A stretch of DNA of 64,000 bases, taken from Nissolia schottii. Its lineage: Eukaryota; Streptophyta; Magnoliopsida; Fabales; Fabaceae. The stretch's first letter is position 1. Every line of letters begins with the position of its first letter. The notes beneath the pieces were generated by a model, which was not told where the DNA came from, searched no databases, and was given only the letters and a program-made list of their open reading frames with translations. This document shows positions 1-10,759 of this stretch, one piece after another. The position numbers and the translations under genes were made by a program. The stretch covers positions 639,490-703,489 of the forward strand of contig QANU01010622.1 of assembly GCA_003254905.1 (NCBI GenBank). The letters run 5' to 3'.

Positions 1-804
1 TGAACGGGAGAAATGACAAAAAAGTTCAAAGATCTATGAGGAGCTTTATTTTTTCAAGGAAATGTGTGGACAATACAAAAAAGTTCAGAAACTTATGTGG
101 ACATTCCCTTCCTCATAAATCTTAATTCTCATTTATAACACGCATGTTGAGTGACAACGACATTTTCTTGCAGGACAAATCTTTCGACGACCGCAGGCTC
201 TCCGACATCATCACCAAGTGTGCGTCAACTTCTATGTAACTATTTATGTCAACTTTTCTTTATTTTAATGACTTCAACAGTAATTTGTTCTTACGCATAT
301 AGCTTAAACTTGGTTGAACCTTAAATCTGGAATGGTTAGACTTGTTAGAGTATTAATCGGTATTATCTCATTTTAAAAAGACATTTTTCAGTTTTAGGTC
401 AAACGCAGCCAACCCGTTAACACATCATTCCACCCAAAAGTGTGGGATGACATATTCAACCTCTGTCTCGCCCCTTGTTTGGGTGGGGTGATTGATCCGT
501 TTGTCAACCCTACAACTAGCGAAGCCTAAAGGTTTAACAGGTTACAAATCTTAGCAACCGGTTTGTTTTCCACAATCAACTTTGGTTGGAGTATTTAAAA
601 CGCGGCCGCTTGATTTGATGCAACACTAGTCACCCAAAGCATACAAGATGCAAGGTAACTTAGCCTGATGAAAATCTAGACGCACGATGTTGCACAAGTT
701 TAATGAAAGAGAGCACGAGTCTGAGATGACACAACAGAAATAAAAACACACAAGTCTCGACTGATTTGGGCAAATCTAGCAAAGTCTCATAATACATTGG
801 GCTG
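1..804. other. Spacer at the window's left edge, no supported gene
   Basis: AT-rich sequence with no long open frame. At 165-173 there is a pyrimidine-rich tract ending in CAG, a plausible splice acceptor. It is followed by 22 codons to a TAA at 237-239, which could be the last exon of a plus-strand gene lying to the left. I cannot recognise the peptide, so I do not call it. The part from about 600 to 804 is the likely 3' untranslated region of the minus-strand TSSC4 gene. Confidence 0.4.
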
Positions 805-2280
805 TTACTCAGTAGGCTCCTCCAACTCGTCCTGAGTTTTCTTCCTGTACCGGCGGTTGAACCTTTGAGAGCTCTTTCTAACCTCAACAGATTCTGGTTC
901 ATCCTCCTCCATGGCACAAACGTCGCTATTTTCGCCGTCACCAGCAGCAGCTATGCTAACAGTGAAGGCTCTTGTATCAGGCCTTGGCTTTGATACAATC
1001 TCACTCTCTCCCATAGCAGCATCCCCTGATTTCTTCTTCGCTATAAAGGTAACTGATGGAAGATCCTCATCCAGAGTATCATCTGCCTTATTTGACCCCT
1101 TTATCTGCGAAAGAAAACTCAAATATGCTTCCTTATTCGATTTTTCATCCACGTCGCCGTCAGAATCAAAAGTGTATCGCGTGTATCTCGAAGGATTGCG
1201 AATGTAATCTGGAACTCCTGAAGCGAATTCTCGCAACTTCGCTGACTGGTCCAAACCTTCCTCCTCCTCCATTGAAGTAGTCTTCATGCGCACATCTCTG
1301 GTCCCATCATGTTCATCATCTTCATTACCCCTGTCATCACATTCAGAATCAAACCGAACCCGCTTCCGGGACTTGTGATCCGATGCGTTATCTCTACTCT
1401 TCAAAATCGACTTGGGGTTCACAATATCGCCACCACCACCACTGCTGACGCTGCCACCAGACTTTTCAGAGACGTGCAAAGCATCAATATTTTTAGCTGC
1501 TTCATCGTCCTGCTTCAGCCTAATCCTGGCAGCCATGTGATTCGCGCGCGGGTCCCTCACAAATTCTCCGAACGTGGTGGGGAGAATATTGCAAGAATCG
1601 ATCTCAACACCATCATCGGTTATATCTTTCATATACAAGCGATCCCCAGTGTTCTCCTTCCCAATCGCTTGTTTGTCATACTTATCTTCCTCTTCCTGCA
1701 CAAAGAGTAATTCAGTAAAAAAAAAAAATTGAAAAAACCAAACCCTAAACTTTGAGCAGAAGCAACAATAAGGCGAAACCAAAATCCTTTGTTGATCCAA
1801 AAGCACTTATATTTCAACATCCAAACTTCAATTTCCGTTGGTTTCAATAAGAATTTGAATTACATAACGCATAGATTATCGCAATAAGAAATTAATGGTT
1901 ACCTCGTAATCGAGGGTGCAATCGAGCCCAATACCAGACCTAATTTCCCACTGTTCATCGTCGTAATCGTCAGGTTTAGAGGGCCCGCGCCGCAACCTCG
2001 CATCGCCGTCCTCTCCGTCGAGATCTTCGAGGTCCTTCTCCAGCTCGACTCCGAAGCTGGAAGAAGAAGATCTGGCGGCGGCACCGGGCCATGGGAAGGG
2101 GTCGGGCTCGGGTTCGGGTTCGGGTTCGGGTTCGGGTTGGTTGGTCCGATTGGACGGTTTGGTTATGTTGATTTCCTCGTCGGTGAGAGACCATAGAGAG
2201 GTGAGAGAAGAGGAAGGAGAGGCGGTGATGGGAAGAGAACCGAAGGCTCTGTCCACACGAAGTCTGAAACTGTCTTCCAT
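805..2280 (-). CDS. TSSC4: TSSC4-family protein (U5 snRNP-associated), two exons
   Basis: Exon 1 is 2280-1903 and exon 2 is 1695-805. The intron has GT-AG ends and phase 0, giving 422 aa. The N-terminus carries FGSLPITASPSSSLTSLWSL followed by an E-P dipeptide run, an acidic stretch and SGIGLDCTLDYE at the exon junction. Exon 2 has the segment VPDYIRNPSRYTRYTF, which resembles the conserved P-D-Y-x-x-x-P-x-R-x-T-x-Y block of TSSC4 (PF15264). A basic KSRKRVRF patch is a likely nuclear localisation signal. The protein is mostly charged and looks disordered, as is usual in this family. Human TSSC4 binds PRPF8 and helps U5 and tri-snRNP assembly; a nuclear splicing role here is by homology only. 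The ATG at 2280 is chosen because the conserved N-terminal block begins there. Confidence 0.85.
2104..2140. repeat. Hexanucleotide repeat coding for (Glu-Pro)n in TSSC4
   Basis: About five tandem copies of CGGGTT (plus strand), read on the minus strand as alternating Glu and Pro codons inside TSSC4 exon 1. The unit is six bases, so length changes stay in frame. It lies in a predicted disordered linker between the conserved N-terminal block and the acidic region. Confidence 0.8.
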
Positions 2281-4562
2281 GCTAACGGAAAATGTTTTTC
2301 GTTCTGTTTTAGTTTGGGTTGGTGTTTTATACAGAGCGTTTTGCTTTTATTGGTCGGGTGTGTTTTTTATATGATAGAGTTTGTATTGTGTGAGGGAAGG
2401 GCAAACGAAATTTGGGTTAGGTGTTGGAAAGCCCAACTAGCCTGGAAGATGGCCACGGAACTTCTGGGCCAATGTTTTATGAAGTGATTTATGATTTGAT
2501 CCAATTCGAGAGTCTACACCAGACGGATTACGAGCATTGTTCCGCCGGTGATCGGGTCAGAAAAATGGAGAATTGATCATCCGGGTGATTTAATTTGAGT
2601 AAATTTTATTAGTTCTTGAAATTGTAAATATTTTTGGTTGTATTAGTTTTGATATTACGAATCTAGTTTGGGATCGTTAGTCAAAATTAATTCGACAAAT
2701 AAATATATAATGTTAGAGACCTATTTTTTTTTTTTTAAAAATTCAATGTTAGAGACCTATTTGACTTACAAGATCATATTAAGAATTCAAAAAGTGGGTT
2801 TTTTGAAGTCATAAATTATTATTCTGTTCAGCTAGTGGCTTGATATGCACTTTTATATTCACCAAGTGGTATTTTATTTTTATGTATTAATATTATATAA
2901 TTAAATATGTGTATGGACATGTGTTTTAATAATTTTGAAGCTTAGAGAGGTTGAAAACAATTTCAAGATATGAGATTAAAAATAAAACTACATGCAAAAG
3001 TGAAGTAATTAATTACTATAAGATTACATTTTTAACCCATAAAAAAAGGATAAAATAGTAAAAAAAAAAGTGACCAAGTAAAATGTTAAAGTGGTTCCAA
3101 CTTTCAACTACTTTATATAGGAGTAGAGATACTTACATTTTAGACAAATACAAAAGTTTAGTCATTTAATTAATTCATAAAATTTATTTCTCCCGTTGCT
3201 ATTTGTTTAGTGCATTAGTTGCTACTTGTTTAGTGTATTAACTACCTCTCTTATTGAGCAGTTGCTTTCTTGCTCTTTTGTCAAGCATGTCTCTTTTGAT
3301 TATGGCTATGTTTAGATCATGGCCTTTCTCAAAATGTCGAACTTCGCTCAATTATTTCATTTGTTCAATTATTTGGTCTACCTTCAACCCTTCAATTCAC
3401 TTTTAGCTATTTCAATTACATTTAACTTTCTCATACATTCTTGACCATCTTTGCTTACCTTTAGTCATTTTATAATAGATAATCATTGTAACTACTTATC
3501 AAAGTCATAAAAGTATGATCAAAACAATGGTTGATTAGTGTCATAATGTATGATCAAAGTCACAACATCTTGTTAATATCGACTATCGTCTAATCAAGTC
3601 TATAACATTTAATCAAAGGTTATCATTTAAATCCATAACAACAAATTAATACTCTCCTGATTTCTTTCTATTTTCATCTACTTCTATAAGAACCACTGTC
3701 TAAGGAGAGACACCTCAATACCTGTTACACTTTATTCTAAGTGAGACAACAATAAATCATGAGATATGATATATATTAGCTTTCTTTTGCATTTGTCATG
3801 GTTGTCGTGTGTATTCAACATCATAGGATTGTATTAATAAAGAAGATTCATCCTTTAGTGGTGGATGGATGGTGGTGATGTAAAGCAAGCTCTAGTTTCA
3901 ATTCATGAGACACACTCGACGTTGTGTGAAACATAAAGTTTGAAGTTTTGTAGCCTAATTCGATTTGGATTCTCTTAAGTGAGCATTTTACTTTTGTAAG
4001 ATAGAGTTTTATACTTGAATTAATAAAATGAAAAGTAAGATCTATTTTAAATTAATTGTTCAAATGATAAAGGGTGTGTTTATTTCAACTCTTTTAAGAA
4101 AAATCACTTTTTAAAAAATGAAGCAGAACAATTGGTATAACGACTTTTCAATTTTTCTTAAATTATTACGTAGTGCATTGCATGACAAGTTGTTGTTTTT
4201 GTTTTAGTTATTTATACAAATTTTGTACGTTGCATAGGAATTGCATAGTAGATTAATGGAATTCCTTCGGAGGAATCACAATCCATTTCTCTAGTTACAT
4301 GGACCTAACAGTGTTGCGATTCAGTGCAACATTTACAGGAACAATGACATAGGAGTTACACCCAGAATCTAGAGGAGGTTATTCGCCAACGATAATAACC
4401 TTAGGGGTGGTGATAAACTTCATATTCATTGACGTTGGTGTTGAGCAAGCCCTAACTATGTAGTTTGAGGCTGCAAATTCTCCAAGTATGTTTTGTAAAT
4501 ATAGTTTCATTAATTAATTAAATAAGATTATTTAGTTGTTATAGTTAAGGTTAGTTATAGGT
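2281..4562. other. AT-rich spacer upstream of TSSC4
   Basis: Divergent side of TSSC4. The first few hundred bases (2281 to about 2500) presumably hold its promoter. The rest is AT-rich with homopolymer tracts and no open frame of interest. A 17-base direct repeat flanking a T tract sits at 2710-2762 and is listed separately. From about 4250 to 4560 there is less AT-rich sequence that I could not assign. Confidence 0.5.
2710..2762 (-). repeat. 17-bp direct repeat flanking a poly(T)/A tract
   Basis: The sequence ATGTTAGAGACCTATTT occurs at 2710-2726 and again at 2746-2762. The 19 bases between them are almost all T then A. A target-site-duplication-sized repeat around a homopolymer is what a LINE-driven insertion leaves when only the poly(A) tail is copied, here on the minus strand. 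A chance or slippage duplication is the alternative. Confidence 0.5.
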
Positions 4563-4809
4563 TGTCAAAATTTTGGATTTTTGTTTTTGTTTGTTTATAA
4601 CATCAATTATGTGCGTGTGAAAACGCTTAAAAAAAAGGAACACATCTCGTGCGAGACAGGTGCATCTCGCGAGAGATGCAAGCGAACAAGGTTGAGACGC
4701 TGTAGCGCCCAAAACACGCTCCAACGCGTTGTTGCTGACCAGAAAACCATAGTTCCGCGTTTTTGGACAAGAAAAGGGCCCGACTTGCCCTTTTGGCCAT
4801 CCCTTCTCT

Positions 4810-4818
4810 TATAAATAG
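4810..4818 (+). promoter_or_regulatory. TATA box of the LTR-like block
   Basis: TATAAATAG followed at about 30-40 bases by C/T-rich sequence. This fits a U3/R promoter of a retrotransposon LTR. It is not near any host gene start. Confidence 0.4.
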
Positions 4819-5782
4819 AGCTCTCCTACCCCTATTTCAACTCGCTCAGAGCTTCAGACTCTTCTTTACTATTAAAATGAGTTTCTGCTCAATTCTTCTC
4901 TCCCTCTTATGTAGGTAATCATTCCTTCTTTTAGGATAGCCTAGGGTAGTAGGCCCCGGCGCCGCCGCCGTGTTCGTAGTGGCCCACGGTGGTCCACATG
5001 ATGTCGTGGCAATGCCAGAGTGCTATAGCGATGCCAAAATCGCTACCACGAGGCCTACCAGTTAAAGGATTTATTTTATGGGTTTCCGATGGTGGTTTTG
5101 GTTGGCTTTCTAGGTGCTAATGCCATGCCACTAGGAGCCCCCAGTGCCAACGTTCCTTCGTTCCCCGACATTCCAGGTGAGTGACGGTCCCAGTGCGTCA
5201 ATGGTCTCACTTCGGTGGTCTATCAATAGAGTCAATCATACCATAACATGATAGTAGTTAATTAGTTATTCTTATATATGTTCAATAGATGCCATGCTTA
5301 TGTGATATGCTACATATGCCATGTGTTTATACTTATGCTATGTTATATATGCTATGCTATGTTAGGACAAAGACCTAAACCCTTAGACACTATATCCCTT
5401 AGATTAGCTTGATTAGGATTATATAATAAGACTTTAAATAAAGACTTCGGTTAAGGCATGGACCCTAACAAGGGGCAAGTTCTGGCTAAGGTAAGACTTG
5501 GTACTTAAGATATCCGTTGTGACCACTTTTCTTACTTGGAAATCATGTCCTAAGTGTGGGACCTTAGTCTTTGAGTTCAGACTAATAAACAAGATTAGTT
5601 AATTAGAACACACTTGTCATAATCAGTAGTATTAGGCCTTAACAACGTGAGTAATCAAAGACAGCTCCCTAAAAAGAATTTACTCACAACCCAGACTCAA
5701 TAGTAGATAGGTACGAGCGCCAGGCTCCTTAGATTATGGCATGCATGCCCTTCCAAATTTAGTAGATTAGGTGAGTGCTAGG

Positions 5783-7987
5783 TGCAACACCCTAGCTAAC
5801 TGCCCATGCTCGAGCTATGTGCAACGCTCGCTAGGTTGTTGATTCGTTGGTGGGATATTCATAACCCTTAGCCTTTTCGAAAATACGATTTACAACAAAA
5901 TACGGACCATTGTTTTTCTTTTTTCTTTCTTTGAACATACTAATCATTATGTACGCATACAAATTATGAGCCGTGCGTGATTGTGAACATATATATTACA
6001 AACGGTAGAGCATGAGCTTAGCGGACAAGATATTCATGTCCAGGAGATCTAAAATAAGCAGATACATGGTCCATTACACGTAGTTGCATCAATAATAATA
6101 GAGTAGCCTACATACACCCATCATACATAGATAGATACAAAACAAGTACTCCAAAACAAAGCAAGGCTGCTGAGTTCTTGAGCGGGATCCACTATTCGTC
6201 TGACTGCACTTCTTCACGGCTCGGCGGGTGGCGCTTCTGGGTACTCCTCGTAACCTGTATAATCCTCGTTGGCTCCTGGAAGCATAAGTGAGTGGGGGTG
6301 AGAACTTGCGTCCTCAGTGGTTGACCTTGGCGTCAGGGAATCCTTTTAACTCACTTATCAACCGGCCGCTCAGGTGTTGCTAAGTGACATGCATCCTCAA
6401 ATCCTACTGATTATTATCTGGTCTAAGGTCCTGAACGGCTTTATCTACTTTACTAGGTGACGGGGGAACTATTCTTGCTTATCTAAGTTCTCGTGCTTGT
6501 GAATCCTACGATTCATTTATAATTAAACTATCTGTCTCGGGTCGTTCCCTTGACGTCACATCATACATGAACATCCATGACTATGCATATATACTTTATC
6601 ACATATATACTGACATACATATGGCTGTTCATCCATCACATCAAATCACATACATATTCTTAATGCTTTATGCTTGGGGGCTTGGGGATCTCTTACGCAT
6701 ACCGGCTCACCCGGGTTAGCGTCCTTCTTCTCCTTTCTTTATTCTTTTAGGTATGACGTCAACCTTTCCTCACCTCTTGTTGCTTCGATGAGCAATTCTA
6801 TACTTTAACTTTCTTTGTGCCATTAACCTCTGCGAACCAATCCACCCTTTTGAGATTAATTCGTTAACCAACTCCACCCTTTTGGGACTTGGCAAGGTAA
6901 CACATTGGGCACTAAGTTCCATTATGCTTTCTTGAACCTTAAGTCATTAACCTCTAGTGTTCTATGGATGCCCTAACTCCTAGGTGACATCCCATCTTCA
7001 TGATGCATGCTTAAATATATAAGAATGGCTTAACCATAGTCATTGGATCCCTTGAAACCACTAAACTCCCAACTCTGCCAGGTTTCATTCGAATGCTTGC
7101 TGTGGTATTCGAATGAAATCCCTCGGAGTTCTTTCATTCGATTGGAATAGGCTTTCATTCGACTGAAATCCCTCGACATCCTTTCATTCGAATACGAGGG
7201 AATTCATTCGATTGAAATCCCTAAAATTCGCCTTCATTCGACTGCAGGGGAATTCATTCGAAGGAAAGCTCTCTTGGGCTTGCATTCGATTGAATTCCTG
7301 GCGTATTCGAATGCAGACTACAAAATCGCCTCCCGAGACTCCAGATCATAAATTCTTACTGTTCCTAGGGTTCCAAGTAGTACAGTTATGTGTTTCAATT
7401 TTCCATCGTTCACAAAACCCTTTTTACACCGCATCTCCCCAAAATACTACTTAACAGTTCTACAGTCAAATATACAGATAGGCACATATACAGTTAAAAA
7501 CTAAACCACATAGACAGTGGGCTTAGGGTTACCCACTTCCTATGTGCGCTCTGATCCGAGATTTGTAATGAGGAAACCGTCCTCGTCACGGGAGTATAGT
7601 CCTCCTATTTTTCCTAAGCGCGATGACAGATCTACGATGTGCCGGCGTGACACTAACAGTGTGAATTTCCCAAGTGCTTTCCTCTCCTGACTTCTGAGGG
7701 TGGCTTAAAGCCTTTTATAAGCACGCCCCCCTCAGCTTCCCTCCCCTCTCTTTTCCGTTTTCTTTCTTTTCTTTTTATTTTTATTTTGCGAATTTTAATA
7801 TTATTTTATTATTTTATAAAAACACCTAATCAATTAGTTTCCGCACACGCACGACCATCCTAAGAATATTCCGAGCACGTCCTTGCGATTTACCAGTCTT
7901 CCCCTAGCCATCCCTGACATACTATACTTATCCGGAAATTGAAATGTAGGGAAAAATTCTTGTAAGGAAAAAGGCTGGGATGTTACA
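5783..7987 (-). mobile_element. Solo LTR (2205 bp) with target duplication CTAGG
   Basis: Read on the minus strand, the unit starts TGTAACATCCC and ends GGGTGTTGCA, the inverted termini of a Ty3/gypsy LTR. The five bases on each side are identical (CTAGG at 5778-5782 and 7988-7992). No internal retrotransposon sequence is present, so this is a solo LTR left by LTR-LTR recombination. On the minus strand a TATAAAAG box lies near 7718. It sits inside the older LTR-like block. The termini resemble those of the large element at 51001 (TGTAACACC...GGTGTTACA), which suggests related families. Confidence 0.88.
7083..7316. repeat. Array of about ten TTCATTCGA-type motifs inside the solo LTR
   Basis: Ten copies of a motif close to CATTCGAATGAA, several with the palindromic core TTCGAA, recur at roughly 20-30-base spacing. 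They are linked by similar phrases such as GAAATCCCT. This looks like a degenerate short tandem array in the body of the LTR transcript region. Its function is unknown. Confidence 0.75.
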
Positions 7988-8734
7988 CTAGGCTCTTCAA
8001 ACTTAGGGTATGTGTACCTCACAAATATCTAGGTTGCGTGCGTACTGAAACCACCCAGATTTATCCTAGTGAAGTGGGGTCGAGCTGCGGCTCCCTCAAA
8101 TTGTGCTCCTCTGCCAGGGACGTGGGCATACGTACAATTTTACTTTCCAGTTATTAGCGCAGTTTATCCAATAATTCAGTACATTCAGTTTTATCAATTA
8201 TTTCAGTTATTCAGTTCCTTTTTGCCATCAATTATATTAATATATATGATTTAATTGCTATACTTGTTTCTTCAGTACACATGTATGTGTCTATATGCCA
8301 TTATATTCAATAAGTGTTATTTGAGTGGTACCGAGGTAACCACTACTAAGTTGAAAACTCACCCCTCTGTCAAAACATTTTCAGATTTGGCTGAGGATAG
8401 TGAGAGCGATCTCCTTGTCCAATGAGCAAGGATTCTAGATATTAGTGGTAAGCTCCGCTTTGCAGTGGGGACTACCAAGTAGTTCAGTCGTGCTCCAAAC
8501 ACCTAGGTAAAGGTCCATAGTAGTTTTATGAATTTTATTTCAGACATTATTATTTTGTAAACTCATTAATATTTCAGTTCAGCTATACGTAAATAATAAA
8601 TCAATTATTTTCTAATAAATCAGTCAGTATTTATTTACCATCGTTAGCATTTAATACATGTTTAGTATGCCATGTCAGTGCTTTCGTAGGCCAGTAGCCC
8701 TATGTGTAGTCATGTCCTAAGTTGGGGCGTGATA

Positions 8735-10759
8735 GTGCGTGTGTGTGTATAGCCACTAACTCGGTCTAAAAAAAGCTATCAACTATTGGAAAAAAGGGAA
8801 CCGATTCTGTTCTATTTAAGATTTCAAGCACTGTTTATTAGTGTTTAAAGTGTATACACTATAACAGAATGGAACAACAAAATCAAATCTTCAATCTTGT
8901 TAAGCTTCAAATGGTACAATCAAACAAATAAACTCAACGTCATACAAAGGCATTAGACATTGCCTATTAAGATTTACTAAAAATAAAGACAAACTTTTTC
9001 CATACCAAGTTTGCCCTTACTGGAAATAGACTTAATGAGGATGGACTTAGTGGAAAAATTAATTAATGGAGGCATAAAAATGTCTTATTTAGCTTACTTT
9101 ATTGTAAAATTAAGATAATTTAATTTTTGTCTTAATTCTTGTGCATTTCTCTAGCCTAACAAGCTTACTATTTAATTTAATAAGTTAGCTTCAAATGGTA
9201 CAAACACAATGTGTCAAAGGGTGCCAAGTATAAACGCTACTAAGATTTGCTAAAAATATAGCAATAACCCATGTCAAACTTTCTCCATGTATAGCATAGT
9301 CAAGTATTCCCTTATCTGAATTTTCCATCAAATCACACATTTTCTCCATTAAGTCAGAGTTCCTTCACTCTCACTCTAGCCTACTACCTATGTGGAACAT
9401 ACACATGGGTATCAATCATTAAAATGAAAGGACCAATGTTTGAAACAAATGTACCAACCTGTTTAGATGCCAATCTTTTAGACATCAAAAGTTTACACCA
9501 TGGCTACATCAGAGTATGTTGTGAAATAAGGAAAAAGACAACATATTCTTTCCAAAACTCTGGTCACAAAAGCTAACAATTGCTATTAAAGTGGTACCAA
9601 CCTTTGATAAAAAAATATCAACATTATTAGAGTAATGGTACAAAAACTTGTTATTTTTCAGTCTTCCCTACAAAAGGTACCAACATTTTGAAGATAATAG
9701 TACTGATGTTTTCAAAAAATATACAAACCTTGTATAAAAGTACCAATACACTAACTACCCCCACACCCTACACTGATTATCATCTTTACTTCTGGCCACT
9801 CTCACGCCATCGACGCCTTAACCTCATACGTTTACTCCAAATCTCTCCATGGCGCCATCCATGGCTTTTTCTTCTCCCATCACATTGTCAAGATATTGTT
9901 TTCGATACAATCTCAAACACTACTGTCGATGTGAAGCCAACCACCACAAATCCTATCCCAACCAAATCCTATCTCTTTCAAACTGAAGACACAATTATCG
10001 TGAGCAGAACTGAGAAACGGTGACTAAAATGTCAAAGTCACAAAATGACTCTTTTCAATGGACTAAATATAAGAGTATGTATTCAATGGATTCACGTACC
10101 GGCTACACCAATTGCCAACGCACATCTCAACTACTCATTTTACCCGTCTCAAATCTAGTGGTAAGAAATAATGAAAGGCACAATATCTTTGATATATTTT
10201 GGTGCATTAAAGACATCGCCTTGAAACATTTTCTAATTTTTTTTAGCCAGAATGCTTTTAGAAGTTGCATGAAATTAAGATTAGATATGTGGCTAGCTCA
10301 TCAGTACTCTTATCTTTATTCTCCCTCTAATGAAAAATTGTTTAACATGTAATGCTTTATTTTAAAGTTGTATTGCTATCATTGACTGTAGTTGTATGCT
10401 CAGCTTGTTTATGCTCAAATTAGGTGGTGAAGTACACATTTCAAGGGTCATTTGTTTGAGGCGTTGAAAAAGTGGTTAAAAATTATATATATTTTTTTAT
10501 AGAATTAAAATAGCTAAACTAATTATTTTTGAAAGTGTAAGCAAAATATACAAGAATTGTATTATATTAGAAAACAAAAAGGACGTTTTTTTTGGGAGTG
10601 GGGCAGCTTCTCTGCTTTCCTTGCACTTCACAGTTCAATCAAGCTTGCTAATTCAGTGACGAAACAAATTTATTAAGCAAGCAAGCAACAACACTACAAA
10701 ATCGGTTGATCTGTAATAGAGAGTAGTGAGTAGTAACAACTAAGAACCCGCAGTGAGTG
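8735..10759. other. Spacer and upstream region of alpha-mannosidase copy 1
   Basis: AT-rich sequence without a recognisable protein. The phrase AGCTTCAAATGGTACAA recurs near 8905 and 9187, and GGTACCAAC-like phrases recur at 9400-9740, so old repeats are likely. The open frames at 9688-10352 have no recognisable domain. The promoter of the downstream gene presumably lies in the last few hundred bases, but I see no clear TATA box. Confidence 0.4.

Larger units (their letters stand above)
4563..8733 (+). mobile_element. LTR-like block of a Ty3/gypsy-type element, interrupted by a solo LTR
   Basis: This is non-coding sequence with LTR character on the plus strand. A TATA box (TATAAATAG, 4810-4818) is followed by a pyrimidine-rich probable transcript start. 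The right edge GGGGCGTGATA (8724-8734) resembles the degenerate end of a gypsy LTR. A solo LTR with its target duplication splits it at 5783-7987, so the older block is about 2 kb. No primer-binding site or gag/pol sequence adjoins it. The left boundary is a guess, because no matching inverted terminus was found. Confidence 0.45.

Noticed and set aside
165..239. Possible last exon of a gene to the left (CAG acceptor at 171-173, then 22 codons to TAA)
   Set aside because: Too short and unrecognised; frame and donor are outside the window.
911..1710. Plus-strand open frames opposite TSSC4
   Set aside because: They overlap the conserved minus-strand coding exon and have no domain; shadows of the real gene.
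4581..4814. 77-codon open frame near the LTR TATA box
   Set aside because: Low-complexity composition, no domain, and it lies in the U3-like part of an LTR.
9688..10352. Two adjoining open frames upstream of alpha-mannosidase copy 1
   Set aside because: No recognisable domain and AT-rich composition; expected by chance in this spacer.
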